Of a stretch of DNA of 20,981 nucleotides, positions 6,330 through 13,247 are shown piece by piece. The notes below the pieces were generated by a model. That model was not told the origin of the DNA. It saw only the letters and a list, made by a program, of their open reading frames with translations, and searched no databases. Numbering within the stretch: the first letter of the stretch is position 1; each line of letters opens with the position of its first letter. Made by a program: the position numbers and the translations under genes. This DNA is from JAZDLO01 sp043801935 (GTDB lineage: Bacteria; Actinomycetota; Thermoleophilia; RBG-16-64-13), in assembly GCA_043801935.1 (NCBI GenBank), contig JAZDLO010000007.1, positions 1 to 20,981 of the forward strand. Reading direction: 5' to 3'.

Positions 6330-8285
6330 CTATATAGCCATGGCTGCGTCGAAGCTCTCGCGGATGGCGTCGTAGATGATCCGCGGCTTAACGCAGTCAC
6401 CGACGACGTGGACTTCCGGGGCCAGGCCATCAAGGGCCTCTACGACCGCCGTCCGGGGTCTGGCTCCCAGTGCGTTGACGAGGGTGTCGGCGGCTATCTC
6501 GTAGCTCTTGCCCTCGGGTCCCACCACCATCACGGCTCCGTCTTTCACGGCCTCGATCCGGGTGCCGGTCTTCATGTCTACGTTTGCCTTACCCAGGAAC
6601 TCGAGCAACATGGTGCGATTGCAGGGATTGAACTGCGGGCACAGGTCCGCTTGCATCTCGACGATGGTCACCTGCTTGCCTTGCTGGGCCAGAGCCAGCC
6701 CGGTCTCGCAGCCGGTGGCCCCGCCGCCGAGGATCACCACCCGCTCGCCCGTGGGAGTCTTGCCGCTGTTGACATCGCCCGCCCATGCCGCCCGCTTTTC
6801 GCTAAGACCGGGAATGGCCGGCCACACCTGCTCAGATCCCACGGCGATGACCAGCTCGTCCGGGGCCTCCGCTTTCACTGCGGCCGCGTCTGCCACCGTC
6901 TTGAACCGCACGTCGGTTCCGGATTCTTTCACCTGTTTAGTCAGATACTCGAGGTACCGCTTCGCATCCAGCTTGAAGGGGAGATCGCTGAAAGCGTTAA
7001 GGTTGCCTCCCAACTTGTCCTGCGCCTCGAACAGCACCACGGAATGGCCTCGGGACGCAGCAGTGATGGCGGCTTCCATGCCCGCCGGGCCTCCGCCGAC
7101 CACGACCACCTTCTTCGTCTGCCTGGGAAGCTGGAACGAACGGTAGTACTCTTCCTGGCCTGCGATGGGGTTCACGCTGCAGCGCACGGGCAGTAACTGC
7201 CCTACTCTCATCGTGCATTCGTTGCAGCGGATGCAGGCCCTGATGTCCTTCGACCGGCCCCTCAGCGTCTTCGCCGGCAGCGCGGGGTCGGCGATCAGCC
7301 CTCGGCACATGGCTACGATGTCGGCTTTGCCGTCGGCGATCAGTTGGCCCCCGAATTCCAGATGTGGAATGGCCCCTACGACCGCCACCGGCTTGCTGAC
7401 AGCCCGCTTGATCTCGGCGGTCCGCTCCGCGTTCTCCCCGTACTCCAGATAGTCGGCACACAGGGTGTAGGGATAGGTCGACGGCTCGCTTATCATCCCC
7501 GAGGACACCTGGAAGGCGTCCACCTCAGCGTCCATGATCTTGGCGAACTCGACCGCTTCTTCCAACTCGAGCCCGCCTGGCACCAGATCGGTGGCGCTGA
7601 ATCGGTACTCTATGGGGAAATCCTGGCCGCACTCTTGTTTGATCCGCCGGCACACCATGATAGGGAAGCGAGCCCGGTTGGCCACGCTCCCGCCAAAGTC
7701 GTCGGTGCGCTGGTTGGCAAGCGGGGAGATGAACTGAGCGAGAAGCCACCCGTGTCCGCCGTGCAACATGATCATGTCGAAGCCGGCATTCTTCGCCCGA
7801 AGAGCCGCCGCGGCATAGGTATCCGCCACGTGGCGCATCATCTCGGGCGTCATCTCTTCGACCTCGACCTCCTCGCGCCGGCGATCCTCGGTGAACTTGC
7901 CGTGCATTCCCGATGGGCCGATAGGATTGCCCGCGATCAACTCTCGGACGGCCTGGCGCCCGGCATGCATCAACTGGATGGAGGCGACGGCGCCCCCTCG
8001 TTTTATGGCATCCGCAAGGTCACTTAGCCCCGGCAGCACGAACTCACGACCCAGGTTGACCGCGGCCGCCTGCGAGAGGGCACGATCCCAGTCGATCGCG
8101 CTCTCCCCGACGGTCACGATCCCCGCCCCGCCTTGGGCTTGGACCCGGTGGAACTCGATCAACTCTCGGGACACAGACATGTCTGCGTTCGCGAGTCCGA
8201 CGACTGTCGGCGCTACCTCGATGCGGTTCCTAGCCGTGAGGCTGCCTATCTTGATCGGCTCGAACACCATTTCCCAACTTGCCAT
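6330..8285 (-). CDS. NADH:flavin oxidoreductase / 2,4-dienoyl-CoA reductase-type iron-sulfur flavoprotein (second ene-reductase)
   Basis: From ATG 8285 the protein has 651 residues. An FMN TIM barrel (1-340) has the active-site segment LHGGHGWLLAQF (174-185) followed by SPLANQRTDDFGGS, closely matching the family consensus. The 4Fe-4S cysteines are Cys351, Cys354, Cys357 and Cys369. FAD and NAD(P)H domains carry GGGPAG (397-402) and GGGATG (520-525). VVGD near 627 closes the FAD site. The frame is open up to 8531, but that longer start would sit inside the operator and promoter, and ATG 8285 has GGAGG exactly 7 nt upstream. It is the first gene of a two-gene operon with the SDR and is a distant paralog of the 695-residue enzyme. 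It should reduce an activated C=C bond. Confidence 0.93.
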   Translation of the reverse strand: MASWEMVFEPIKIGSLTARNRIEVAPTVVGLANADMSVSRELIEFHRVQAQGGAGIVTVGESAIDWDRALSQAAAVNLGREFVLPGLSDLADAIKRGGAVASIQLMHAGRQAVRELIAGNPIGPSGMHGKFTEDRRREEVEVEEMTPEMMRHVADTYAAAALRAKNAGFDMIMLHGGHGWLLAQFISPLANQRTDDFGGSVANRARFPIMVCRRIKQECGQDFPIEYRFSATDLVPGGLELEEAVEFAKIMDAEVDAFQVSSGMISEPSTYPYTLCADYLEYGENAERTAEIKRAVSKPVAVVGAIPHLEFGGQLIADGKADIVAMCRGLIADPALPAKTLRGRSKDIRACIRCNECTMRVGQLLPVRCSVNPIAGQEEYYRSFQLPRQTKKVVVVGGGPAGMEAAITAASRGHSVVLFEAQDKLGGNLNAFSDLPFKLDAKRYLEYLTKQVKESGTDVRFKTVADAAAVKAEAPDELVIAVGSEQVWPAIPGLSEKRAAWAGDVNSGKTPTGERVVILGGGATGCETGLALAQQGKQVTIVEMQADLCPQFNPCNRTMLLEFLGKANVDMKTGTRIEAVKDGAVMVVGPEGKSYEIAADTLVNALGARPRTAVVEALDGLAPEVHVVGDCVKPRIIYDAIRESFDAAMAI

Positions 8286-8505
8286 CTTCACGCCTCCTTC
8301 TCCTAGCCGTATAAGTGAACAAGGCCCTGCATCTGCAAGATGGCCTGCCGGCAGCCCATTTGCGCTCATCCCCCGGGGCCCGTCTTGCGTGTTGGCGCCG
8401 TGGCTCCTTCTCGCCTCCCTCGCCCTGCGATCCCCCTGATCGAGAACTGCAATGAGGCGCCGGGAAGAATTCCCATCCAGCAACCTGCAAACGAGACGAC
8501 GGTCT
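8286..8505 (-). other. Long 5' leader of the second ene-reductase operon
   Basis: If transcription starts near 8531, the mRNA carries about 245 nt before ATG 8285, whereas the sister operon has about 65 nt. The stretch is GC-rich and includes a GGGAA-GAA-TTCCC hairpin at 8462-8474 and a GGAGG ribosome-binding site. It contains no riboswitch class I can recognise. The reading frame is open through the leader and continuous with the gene, but nothing in its translation looks like a domain. Confidence 0.4.
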
Positions 8506-8527
8506 ACGGACGGAGCGCTCACTCCGT
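8506..8527. promoter_or_regulatory. Probable TetR-family operator, copy 2
   Basis: These 22 bp are the exact reverse complement of 4609-4630; homology stops abruptly on both sides. The element lies 10 nt downstream of the -10 of the promoter at 8538-8566, the same geometry as copy 1. Because the element is itself a near-palindrome, inversion should not matter to a dimeric repressor. This links the second ene-reductase/SDR operon to the TetR gene at 4774-5409. Confidence 0.82.
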
Positions 8528-8537
8528 CCACTGTTCT

Positions 8538-8566
8538 AACGTACTAGGTCATTCTTCCGGTGTCAA
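8538..8566 (-). promoter_or_regulatory. Sigma-70-type promoter for the second ene-reductase/SDR operon
   Basis: On the minus strand TTGACA (8566-8561), a 17-nt spacer and -10 TACGTT (8543-8538) are seen, with the same CTAGTAC block at the same spacing as the promoter at 4640-4668. The promoter drives leftward transcription from about 8531 and is followed directly by operator copy 2. Confidence 0.73.
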
Positions 8567-8697
8567 GGGAACTCGTCAGGCCGACCGTCGATCGACTGCC
8601 CGTGTTCGTCAACCCTGGCGGTTCTTCGGCACCTGCAGATCGGCAGGGGCTCACCTTCCCTTCCACCGACCCCATCCTCTGAAGTCACGATTCAAGT

Positions 8698-8703
8698 AGA
8701 ATA
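8698..8703 (+). promoter_or_regulatory. Possible -10 element for the first MBL gene
   Basis: TAGAAT sits 58 nt before the GTG start of the MBL-fold gene in a locally AT-richer stretch. No convincing -35 lies 16-18 nt upstream, so the assignment is tentative. Confidence 0.25.
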
Positions 8704-8761
8704 TCGACCACCCGCTCAGCCCGGAACCGGCCGGCGCGCCCATCGAACACAAGGGGGACTC

Positions 8762-9616
8762 GTGAAGCTACACATTCTCAACGGCGGCATCCTCTACACC
8801 GAGTGGGCCTTCCACTGGCACTTCGGCACCGTCGACGAGACAGGACAGGAGCACCAGGCCGGCCCCTACCGAGTGCGTAACACTCAGTATTTCATCGACC
8901 ACCCCAAGGCAAAGATCGTTTTCGATCTGGGTTTCAAGCTGGAAGACTTCCAGAAGTTCGTGGGGTTTCCTCACCGCAGAGGTCCGGAAGGTGTCCATGC
9001 GCAACAGGCGCCCGACGAGAATCCGCTCGCCCAACTGGCCCTCCTCGGCTGCAAACCCGACGACATCGATTATGTGGTCATATCGCACATCATGTCCGAG
9101 CACGCCGGCTGGTTGCCCGCGTTCGCCGGCACCAAAGCCAAGATAATCGTGCAGGAGAAGGAGTACGACTACGCCAGCCGCATCGGTACCCCGCCCATCC
9201 CCGGGCGCCCGCCGGCCGTCGAGCAGTTCCACAGCTGGATGTACCATCGCAAGCACTTCGAGGTGCCGGGGCTGAACTTCCATTTCATCGAGGGCGACTA
9301 CGACTTGGTCGGGGACGACGTGACAGTCCTCTCGCTGCCCGGCCACACGCCCGGCTATCAGGGCATGCTGGTGAATCTGCCCAAGACCGGCCCCGTGGTG
9401 CTGTCGACCTGCGAGCATCTCGGGAACTACTACGACGTCCCAATCAACGGCTACGGCCCAGGTATCCCCCACGCGTTCACTTGGTTCGCGGGCGGCGAGC
9501 TGGCCAGCTTGAAGCGAGTGCGTGACTTGGTGGAGAAGGTGGAGGGTCAGATCTTCTGCGGCCACGACGACGAGCAGTGGATCACCCTCAAGCACGGCGC
9601 CGAGTACTACGACTGA
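8762..9616 (+). CDS. MBL-fold hydrolase, N-acyl homoserine lactonase-like family, non-canonical metal motif (paralog 1)
   Basis: The 284-residue protein has the alpha-beta/beta-alpha order of lactonase-type metallo-beta-lactamases: VFDLG (53-57), VVISH (105-109), LPGHTPGY (192-199) and FCGHDDEQW (265-273). The first metal motif, normally HxHxDH, reads His109-Ile-Met111-Ser-Glu113-His114. The later bridging Asp is replaced by Cys217-Glu218. His195 and His268 remain. The two other MBL proteins in the window share exactly this pattern and length. The start is GTG at 8762 with AAGGGGGA upstream. The gene appears monocistronic, divergent from the ene-reductase operon, and ends at a hairpin shared with the convergent lipoprotein. 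Hydrolysis of a lactone, lactam or other cyclic ester or amide is the best guess; genuine quorum quenching is not implied. Confidence 0.88.
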   Translation: MKLHILNGGILYTEWAFHWHFGTVDETGQEHQAGPYRVRNTQYFIDHPKAKIVFDLGFKLEDFQKFVGFPHRRGPEGVHAQQAPDENPLAQLALLGCKPDDIDYVVISHIMSEHAGWLPAFAGTKAKIIVQEKEYDYASRIGTPPIPGRPPAVEQFHSWMYHRKHFEVPGLNFHFIEGDYDLVGDDVTVLSLPGHTPGYQGMLVNLPKTGPVVLSTCEHLGNYYDVPINGYGPGIPHAFTWFAGGELASLKRVRDLVEKVEGQIFCGHDDEQWITLKHGAEYYD

Positions 9617-9677
9617 TAGTCAGCCGGGGCAGGCGAACCTGCTACGACCACGCCAGACGGGGGCACCACACCACACG

Positions 9678-9704
9678 GGGTAGCCACGCCTGGCGTGGCT
9701 ACCC
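9678..9704. terminator. Bidirectional hairpin between convergent MBL and lipoprotein genes
   Basis: GGGTAGCCACGCC and its exact reverse complement are separated by one base, giving a long stable stem with a minimal loop. It lies 61 nt after the MBL stop and touches the lipoprotein stop codon. There is no T-run on either strand, so it is either a T-less terminator or a transcript-stabilising hairpin. Confidence 0.6.
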
Positions 9705-10495
9705 TAGCGCACCGTCACCGTGGTTTTCAGCTGGGGCAATGCGTCCGCGGCGCTCTGGGGCCCCACGGCAGCAGTGATGATGGCCGTCAGGTCATACTCA
9801 CCGGGCGCCACTTGTGCCGTATCGTTCAGTACGACCGCAAGAGCTTTGCCCGGCTCCACGGTGATGGTCTCTATCGCCTCCGTGAAAAATTTGTTTGCGC
9901 TCCAGCGATACGCTTCCGTCCCGCCTTGGCTCAAGATGACGTCCGCTCGCTGACCACTCGAGAAAGTGAGGTCGAGGGGCGTGGCGCCCAGGTTCTTCAC
10001 GTCGAACGCCCACCACACCTGATCGCCCGTCACCAGGGGCTCGGTGACGGGGCTGAAACGCACCCGGGCCTCCGCCGACGTAGCTTCGACCACACGCGGG
10101 ATGTTTTCGACCTCGAGCGCCCCATCGTTTATGACGCCCTCGAGGACCACCCAGTAGTCCGACCACGTCGCCTGGGCAAGATCCGGCTGGCCGGCCGTGG
10201 AGCTGAGCCCCACCAGCGACTCGAGGTCCAGACCCGTGACCGGGAGCCGGGCTCCACCGGCCTGCGGCGGATATGACTCGAGGAGCATCGAGGCGAGGAT
10301 CACCTCAGTCCCCGTGGAAACGATCGTCCCCTGAACTCTGATCAGCTGGCCGGGGTCGGCGGCAAGAGCCTGCTCGATGGTCAACACTTCGGCACCGTCC
10401 TCCCCAAGCCCGGCGGTACCGCAACCGGAAAACGCGGCGGCGGCGATCATCAAGAGACAGAACAAGGCTGCTGCGGGAATCCCATGTCGTTTCAC
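9704..10495 (-). CDS. Lipoprotein with BsuPI-like (proteinase-inhibitor-related) C-terminal domain
   Basis: From GTG 10495 the protein has 263 residues, and a GGGAGGG ribosome-binding site precedes this start; the frame is also open to ATG 10546, which lacks one. The first 25 residues form a lipoprotein signal peptide: KRH, a hydrophobic stretch, then lipobox FSGC with Cys25. Residues about 35-125 look like a small beta-barrel of OB type (VRVQGTIVSTG-like pattern, YWVVLEGVI). Residues about 135-245 match the BsuPI pattern: VTEPLVTGDQVWWAFDVKN, LTFSSGQRADVIL, YRWSANKFFTEAI, VEPGKA. BsuPI was first described as an intracellular proteinase inhibitor of Bacillus subtilis, but many members are surface lipoproteins of unknown role. 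It is separated from the flavin reductase gene by a very GC-rich 160-nt gap with short inverted repeats. Confidence 0.82.
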   Translation of the reverse strand: MKRHGIPAAALFCLLMIAAAAFSGCGTAGLGEDGAEVLTIEQALAADPGQLIRVQGTIVSTGTEVILASMLLESYPPQAGGARLPVTGLDLESLVGLSSTAGQPDLAQATWSDYWVVLEGVINDGALEVENIPRVVEATSAEARVRFSPVTEPLVTGDQVWWAFDVKNLGATPLDLTFSSGQRADVILSQGGTEAYRWSANKFFTEAIETITVEPGKALAVVLNDTAQVAPGEYDLTAIITAAVGPQSAADALPQLKTTVTVR

Positions 10496-10706
10496 GAGTC
10501 TGCCCTCCCCCAGGCGCGGTCGACATCTGGCGGGCCTCGGTGGCATCTATCTTAATGTCTTGGGCCACCGACCTGCCGCATCCGTGCGACGGCGTCGACC
10601 GCCGACCGGTTCCGTCCCGGTTACGCGCGCCGGGCCGGCGGCGGGCGACCCGATACGGGCGCCCCGACCGGCGCCAGCCGGCCCCTGGGGCGGTCGCGGC
10701 GCCTCC

Positions 10707-11285
10707 CTAATTCTTGGTGTTCAGGTTTTTGCCTATCGAGAAACCCCGGCCCAGACTCTCCCCGGTCGCGTAGTAGACATTCTCGGCGGGCGCCCAACTG
10801 AATGGTTGCACCAGTCCCGCCGTAGGGTTCCCCTCCGCATCGAGACAAGAACCCTCCACTTTGACGTCCAGGATCTCTCCCACGAACTGGGTGTGTAGCC
10901 CCAATTCAGCCACATGGACTACCTTACACTCCAAGACCATCGGGAACTCCCCGACGTAAGGTGCGTCCACCAGATCCGAGCGCACCGGCGTGAGCCCGGT
11001 GGCGGCGAACTTGTCTCCATCCCGGCCAGAAGCCACTCCGAAGTAGTCGGCAGCCACCACGTGATCGCGCGAGGGGATGCTCACGGTGAATGCTCTGCGC
11101 TCCACGAGGTTGCCGTGGGTGTAGGTGGCCTTGCGCACCGATATGCTCACGCAGGGTGGCTTGGAGCAACAGATCCCACCCCAGGCCACGACCATCACGT
11201 TGGCCCTGCCCTCGGCATCATAGGTGCCGACGACAAAGACCGGCGTGGGATAAACGAGGGTCTTGGCGCCGAGTGACGTTTTCAT
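10707..11285 (-). CDS. Flavin reductase family protein (flavoredoxin-like, FMN-binding split barrel)
   Basis: The 192-residue protein matches flavoredoxin-type flavin reductases: KTLVYPTPVFVVGTYDAEGRANVM at the start, a Cys-Cys pair followed by KPPCVSISVR (about 39-51), the YTHGNLVERRAFTVSIPS segment that contacts FMN in the family, and a C-terminal GEILDVKVEG strand. It should bind FMN non-covalently and move electrons from NAD(P)H or a partner to flavin. ATG 11285 has AGGAGG 5 nt upstream. It is the second gene after the nitroreductase, whose stop codon lies within this ribosome-binding site 9 nt away, so the two are almost certainly cotranslated. Flavoredoxin-like members are common in anaerobes, a mild hint about lifestyle. 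Confidence 0.9.
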   Translation of the reverse strand: MKTSLGAKTLVYPTPVFVVGTYDAEGRANVMVVAWGGICCSKPPCVSISVRKATYTHGNLVERRAFTVSIPSRDHVVAADYFGVASGRDGDKFAATGLTPVRSDLVDAPYVGEFPMVLECKVVHVAELGLHTQFVGEILDVKVEGSCLDAEGNPTAGLVQPFSWAPAENVYYATGESLGRGFSIGKNLNTKN

Positions 11286-11294
11286 ATGTGCCTC

Positions 11295-11795
11295 CTACCA
11301 GCGATCGTTGTGGATACGTCGAGCGTCGAAGCGCTCGGCGGGAGCGGGATGCTCGGCCGGATAGCCGATGGGGACCACGGCGAACGGGATGATGTGATCG
11401 GGCAGATCGAGGAGAGCGCGCACGTTGGCCACTCGCTCCTCTCGGGGATAGGTGCCTGTCCAAACGGCCCCCAAACCCGCCGCGTTGGCCGCTATGAGCA
11501 GATTCTCGGTAGCCGCCGCGCAGTCCTGCACCCAGAAGCCTGGGCTTTTCTCCCGGCGAAGATCCCCACAGATGACGACGGCTACCTGGGCGTCGCGCGT
11601 CATACCCGCGTAGGGCTGGGCGGCGGCGAGACCCTCGAGCAGGTCCTTGTCCCTGACCACCACGAACTGCCAGGGCTGCTGGTTTTGGGCAGAGGGGGCC
11701 GCCATGGCCGCCCGTAGCAGTTCGGTCACCAGGTCGTCGGACACCGGCTTGTCGGTGTACCTGCGAATACTGCGCCGGGTAAGGATCGCTTCCAT
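11295..11795 (-). CDS. Nitroreductase family FMN-dependent oxidoreductase
   Basis: The 166-residue protein is a compact nitroreductase: RRSIRRYTDKPV at residues 7-18 (the RRSxRxY motif that binds FMN phosphate), MAAPSAQNQQPWQFVVV (31-47, the APSAxNxQPW motif), and GLGAVWTG near 106-113. Homodimeric enzymes of this family reduce nitro groups, quinones or flavins, or act as dehydrogenases. ATG 11795 is preceded by GGGAGG. It heads a two-gene operon with the flavin reductase. The pairing suggests flavin shuttling, but the substrate is unknown. The family call is firm. Confidence 0.92.
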   Translation of the reverse strand: MEAILTRRSIRRYTDKPVSDDLVTELLRAAMAAPSAQNQQPWQFVVVRDKDLLEGLAAAQPYAGMTRDAQVAVVICGDLRREKSPGFWVQDCAAATENLLIAANAAGLGAVWTGTYPREERVANVRALLDLPDHIIPFAVVPIGYPAEHPAPAERFDARRIHNDRW

Positions 11796-12154
11796 TCGTC
11801 CTCCCAGGGATGGGGTGTCAAACGCCGGGCTGGAGGGCTCACGCCCTCGCGATCATCAACGGACTGCTCCTTCCCACATGATTTGTGAGCCGATGCCTTG
11901 CGCCGCGAGAATCATCGGCAGCATCATAACGAAGTACGTACCCGGTGCGCGCCGCCCGGAATCACGGCGGAGCAACGGGCGCCGCATACATGCCGGGATT
12001 CTCCCCTGGTCAGACGGCCGCGTTTGATATCGCCGAGCGCGAGCGGGGTGCTACCATGGCGAGCATCCGAACAGGGACGAAGCGCTTACTTCACACGTGA
12101 GTTCGTCCGCCCCTGAGACGACTTCTAGCCGGGATCCCTAATGAGGAGTGACAC
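11796..12154. other. Divergent intergenic region between nitroreductase and nitrilase
   Basis: These 359 nt hold no convincing gene. Features seen are a GAGGGC-TCAC-GCCCTC hairpin at 11833-11848, a GTACGTAC palindrome at 11934-11941, a leftward TATGAT (11928-11923) that could be a -10, and a rightward TGCTACCAT (12049-12057) that could be an extended -10 for the nitrilase. None has a good -35 at proper spacing. The 22-bp TetR operator is not present here. Confidence 0.4.
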
Positions 12155-13198
12155 ATGGGTGGTGATTCGTATCCCATAGTACGGGTGGCAGCCGTCCAAG
12201 CCGCCTCGGTGTTTCTCGACCGGGAGGGTTCGACGGAAAAGGCGTGCCGGCTCATCAGGGAAGCGGCCGGCGGCGGCGCTCGGGTGATCGCCTTCCCGGA
12301 AGGCTTCATCCCCACCCACCCCATCTGGTACCACCATCATCCGGCCACCGGCGCCATAGCCAACAAGTTGGCCGTGGAGTTGTTCAAGAACTCCATCGAG
12401 ATCCCGGGGCGCGACTTCGACACCCTCTGCGCGGCCGCGCGGGCGGCCAACGCTTACGTGGTCATGGGCGTATGCGAGAAGCTGCCGAACACCACCGGTA
12501 CCATGTACAACTCGCAGGTCTTCATCGGGCCGGACGGCTCGTACCTGGGCAAGCACCAGAAGCTGATGCCCACGGTGGGAGAACGACTAGTCCACGCGGG
12601 TGGCTACGGTGATACCATGCGTGCAATCCCCACCGAGTTCGGCCCGATGAGCGGCCTGATCTGCGGCGAGAACTCCAACCCGCTGGCGGCCTTCACGTTC
12701 ATCGCGCAGGGCACCCGCATCCACGTGAGCAGCTGGCCCAACCACTTCCCTACCAGCGGCGACCCGATGAGGGTGAGGGTGTCGGTGGACTCCCAGGCGT
12801 TCGCGCAGATGAGCAAGGCCTTCGTCATCTCTCCCTGCGGGACCGTGGATGAGGACATGGTCGCCAAGTTGCAGGTGGGGCCGGAAGGCGAGGCCTTTCT
12901 GCGCAACCCCGACTGCTGCGGCGGATCCGTGATCGTCGCTCCCAACCAGCGGGTGCTGGCCGGACCCATGGGAGCGGAAGAGGGCGTCATCTATGGCGAC
13001 TGCGACATGGAGATCGCCATCGCCGCGAAACTGCGCCACGATTTCGCCGGTCATTACAACCGGCCGGACGTCTTCCAGCTGTGGGTGAACGGCCGCAGGC
13101 CGAAGCTCTACAACCCGTATGATGACGAGGAGGCGGACCCGGCGCTGGACGACCCCGGCGATGCCGCCCCCGTTACGGCCCCGGGGCAAGAGACGTAG
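12155..13198 (+). CDS. Nitrilase (carbon-nitrogen hydrolase family)
   Basis: The 347-residue protein carries the full nitrilase catalytic set: Glu49 in FPEGF, Lys136 in HQKLMPT and Cys170 in GLICGENSNPL, plus the second Glu143 in VGERLV. Nitrilase-branch hallmarks are also present: the length (amidases of the superfamily are shorter), the SSWP segment near 192, and the C-terminal GHYNRPDVFQLWVN (299-312). It should convert an organic nitrile to the carboxylic acid and ammonia, probably as a large cytoplasmic oligomer. The last 25 residues are acidic and look disordered. ATG 12155 has GAGGAG upstream. It is monocistronic, divergent from the nitroreductase operon and convergent with the molybdenum-hydroxylase/MBL operon. 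Whether the substrate is aliphatic, aromatic or arylacetonitrile-like cannot be told from sequence. Confidence 0.92.
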   Translation: MGGDSYPIVRVAAVQAASVFLDREGSTEKACRLIREAAGGGARVIAFPEGFIPTHPIWYHHHPATGAIANKLAVELFKNSIEIPGRDFDTLCAAARAANAYVVMGVCEKLPNTTGTMYNSQVFIGPDGSYLGKHQKLMPTVGERLVHAGGYGDTMRAIPTEFGPMSGLICGENSNPLAAFTFIAQGTRIHVSSWPNHFPTSGDPMRVRVSVDSQAFAQMSKAFVISPCGTVDEDMVAKLQVGPEGEAFLRNPDCCGGSVIVAPNQRVLAGPMGAEEGVIYGDCDMEIAIAAKLRHDFAGHYNRPDVFQLWVNGRRPKLYNPYDDEEADPALDDPGDAAPVTAPGQET

Positions 13199-13202
13199 AT
13201 CA

Positions 13203-13247
13203 GACTGAGCGCCGGGAGAACGCCGGACGGTTGGATACGGCTCAGTC
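13203..13247. terminator. Inverted repeat between convergent nitrilase and MBL genes
   Basis: GACTGAGC (13203-13210) and GCTCAGTC (13240-13247) form an 8-bp stem around a 29-nt GC-rich loop that itself contains short complementary pieces. The second arm overlaps the stop codon of the MBL gene. It may end both converging transcripts, but the T-run is missing. Confidence 0.4.

Noticed and set aside
4609..8527. The 22-bp repeat as ends of a mobile element
   Set aside because: The copies are inverted and about 3.9 kb apart, but no transposase lies between them, there are no target-site duplications, and both sit at equivalent promoter positions, which favours an operator.
8286..8531. 82-residue N-terminal extension of the second ene-reductase
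   Set aside because: The extension would start inside the operator, shows no domain, and ATG 8285 has a well-placed GGAGG and begins exactly where family homology begins.
8762..9616. Quorum-quenching AHL lactonase
   Set aside because: The family resemblance is real, but the HxHxDH motif is changed, three paralogs are tied to catabolic operons, and no luxI/luxR-type gene is nearby.
10547..10706. Structured RNA in the very GC-rich gap upstream of the lipoprotein
   Set aside because: Repeated GGCGCC and CCGGC/GCCGG arms can pair in many ways and are expected by composition; no known RNA family is recognisable.
11796..12154. Small gene or RNA in the nitroreductase/nitrilase gap
   Set aside because: Open frames here are short, lack ribosome-binding sites and show no domain; only minor hairpins and palindromes are visible.
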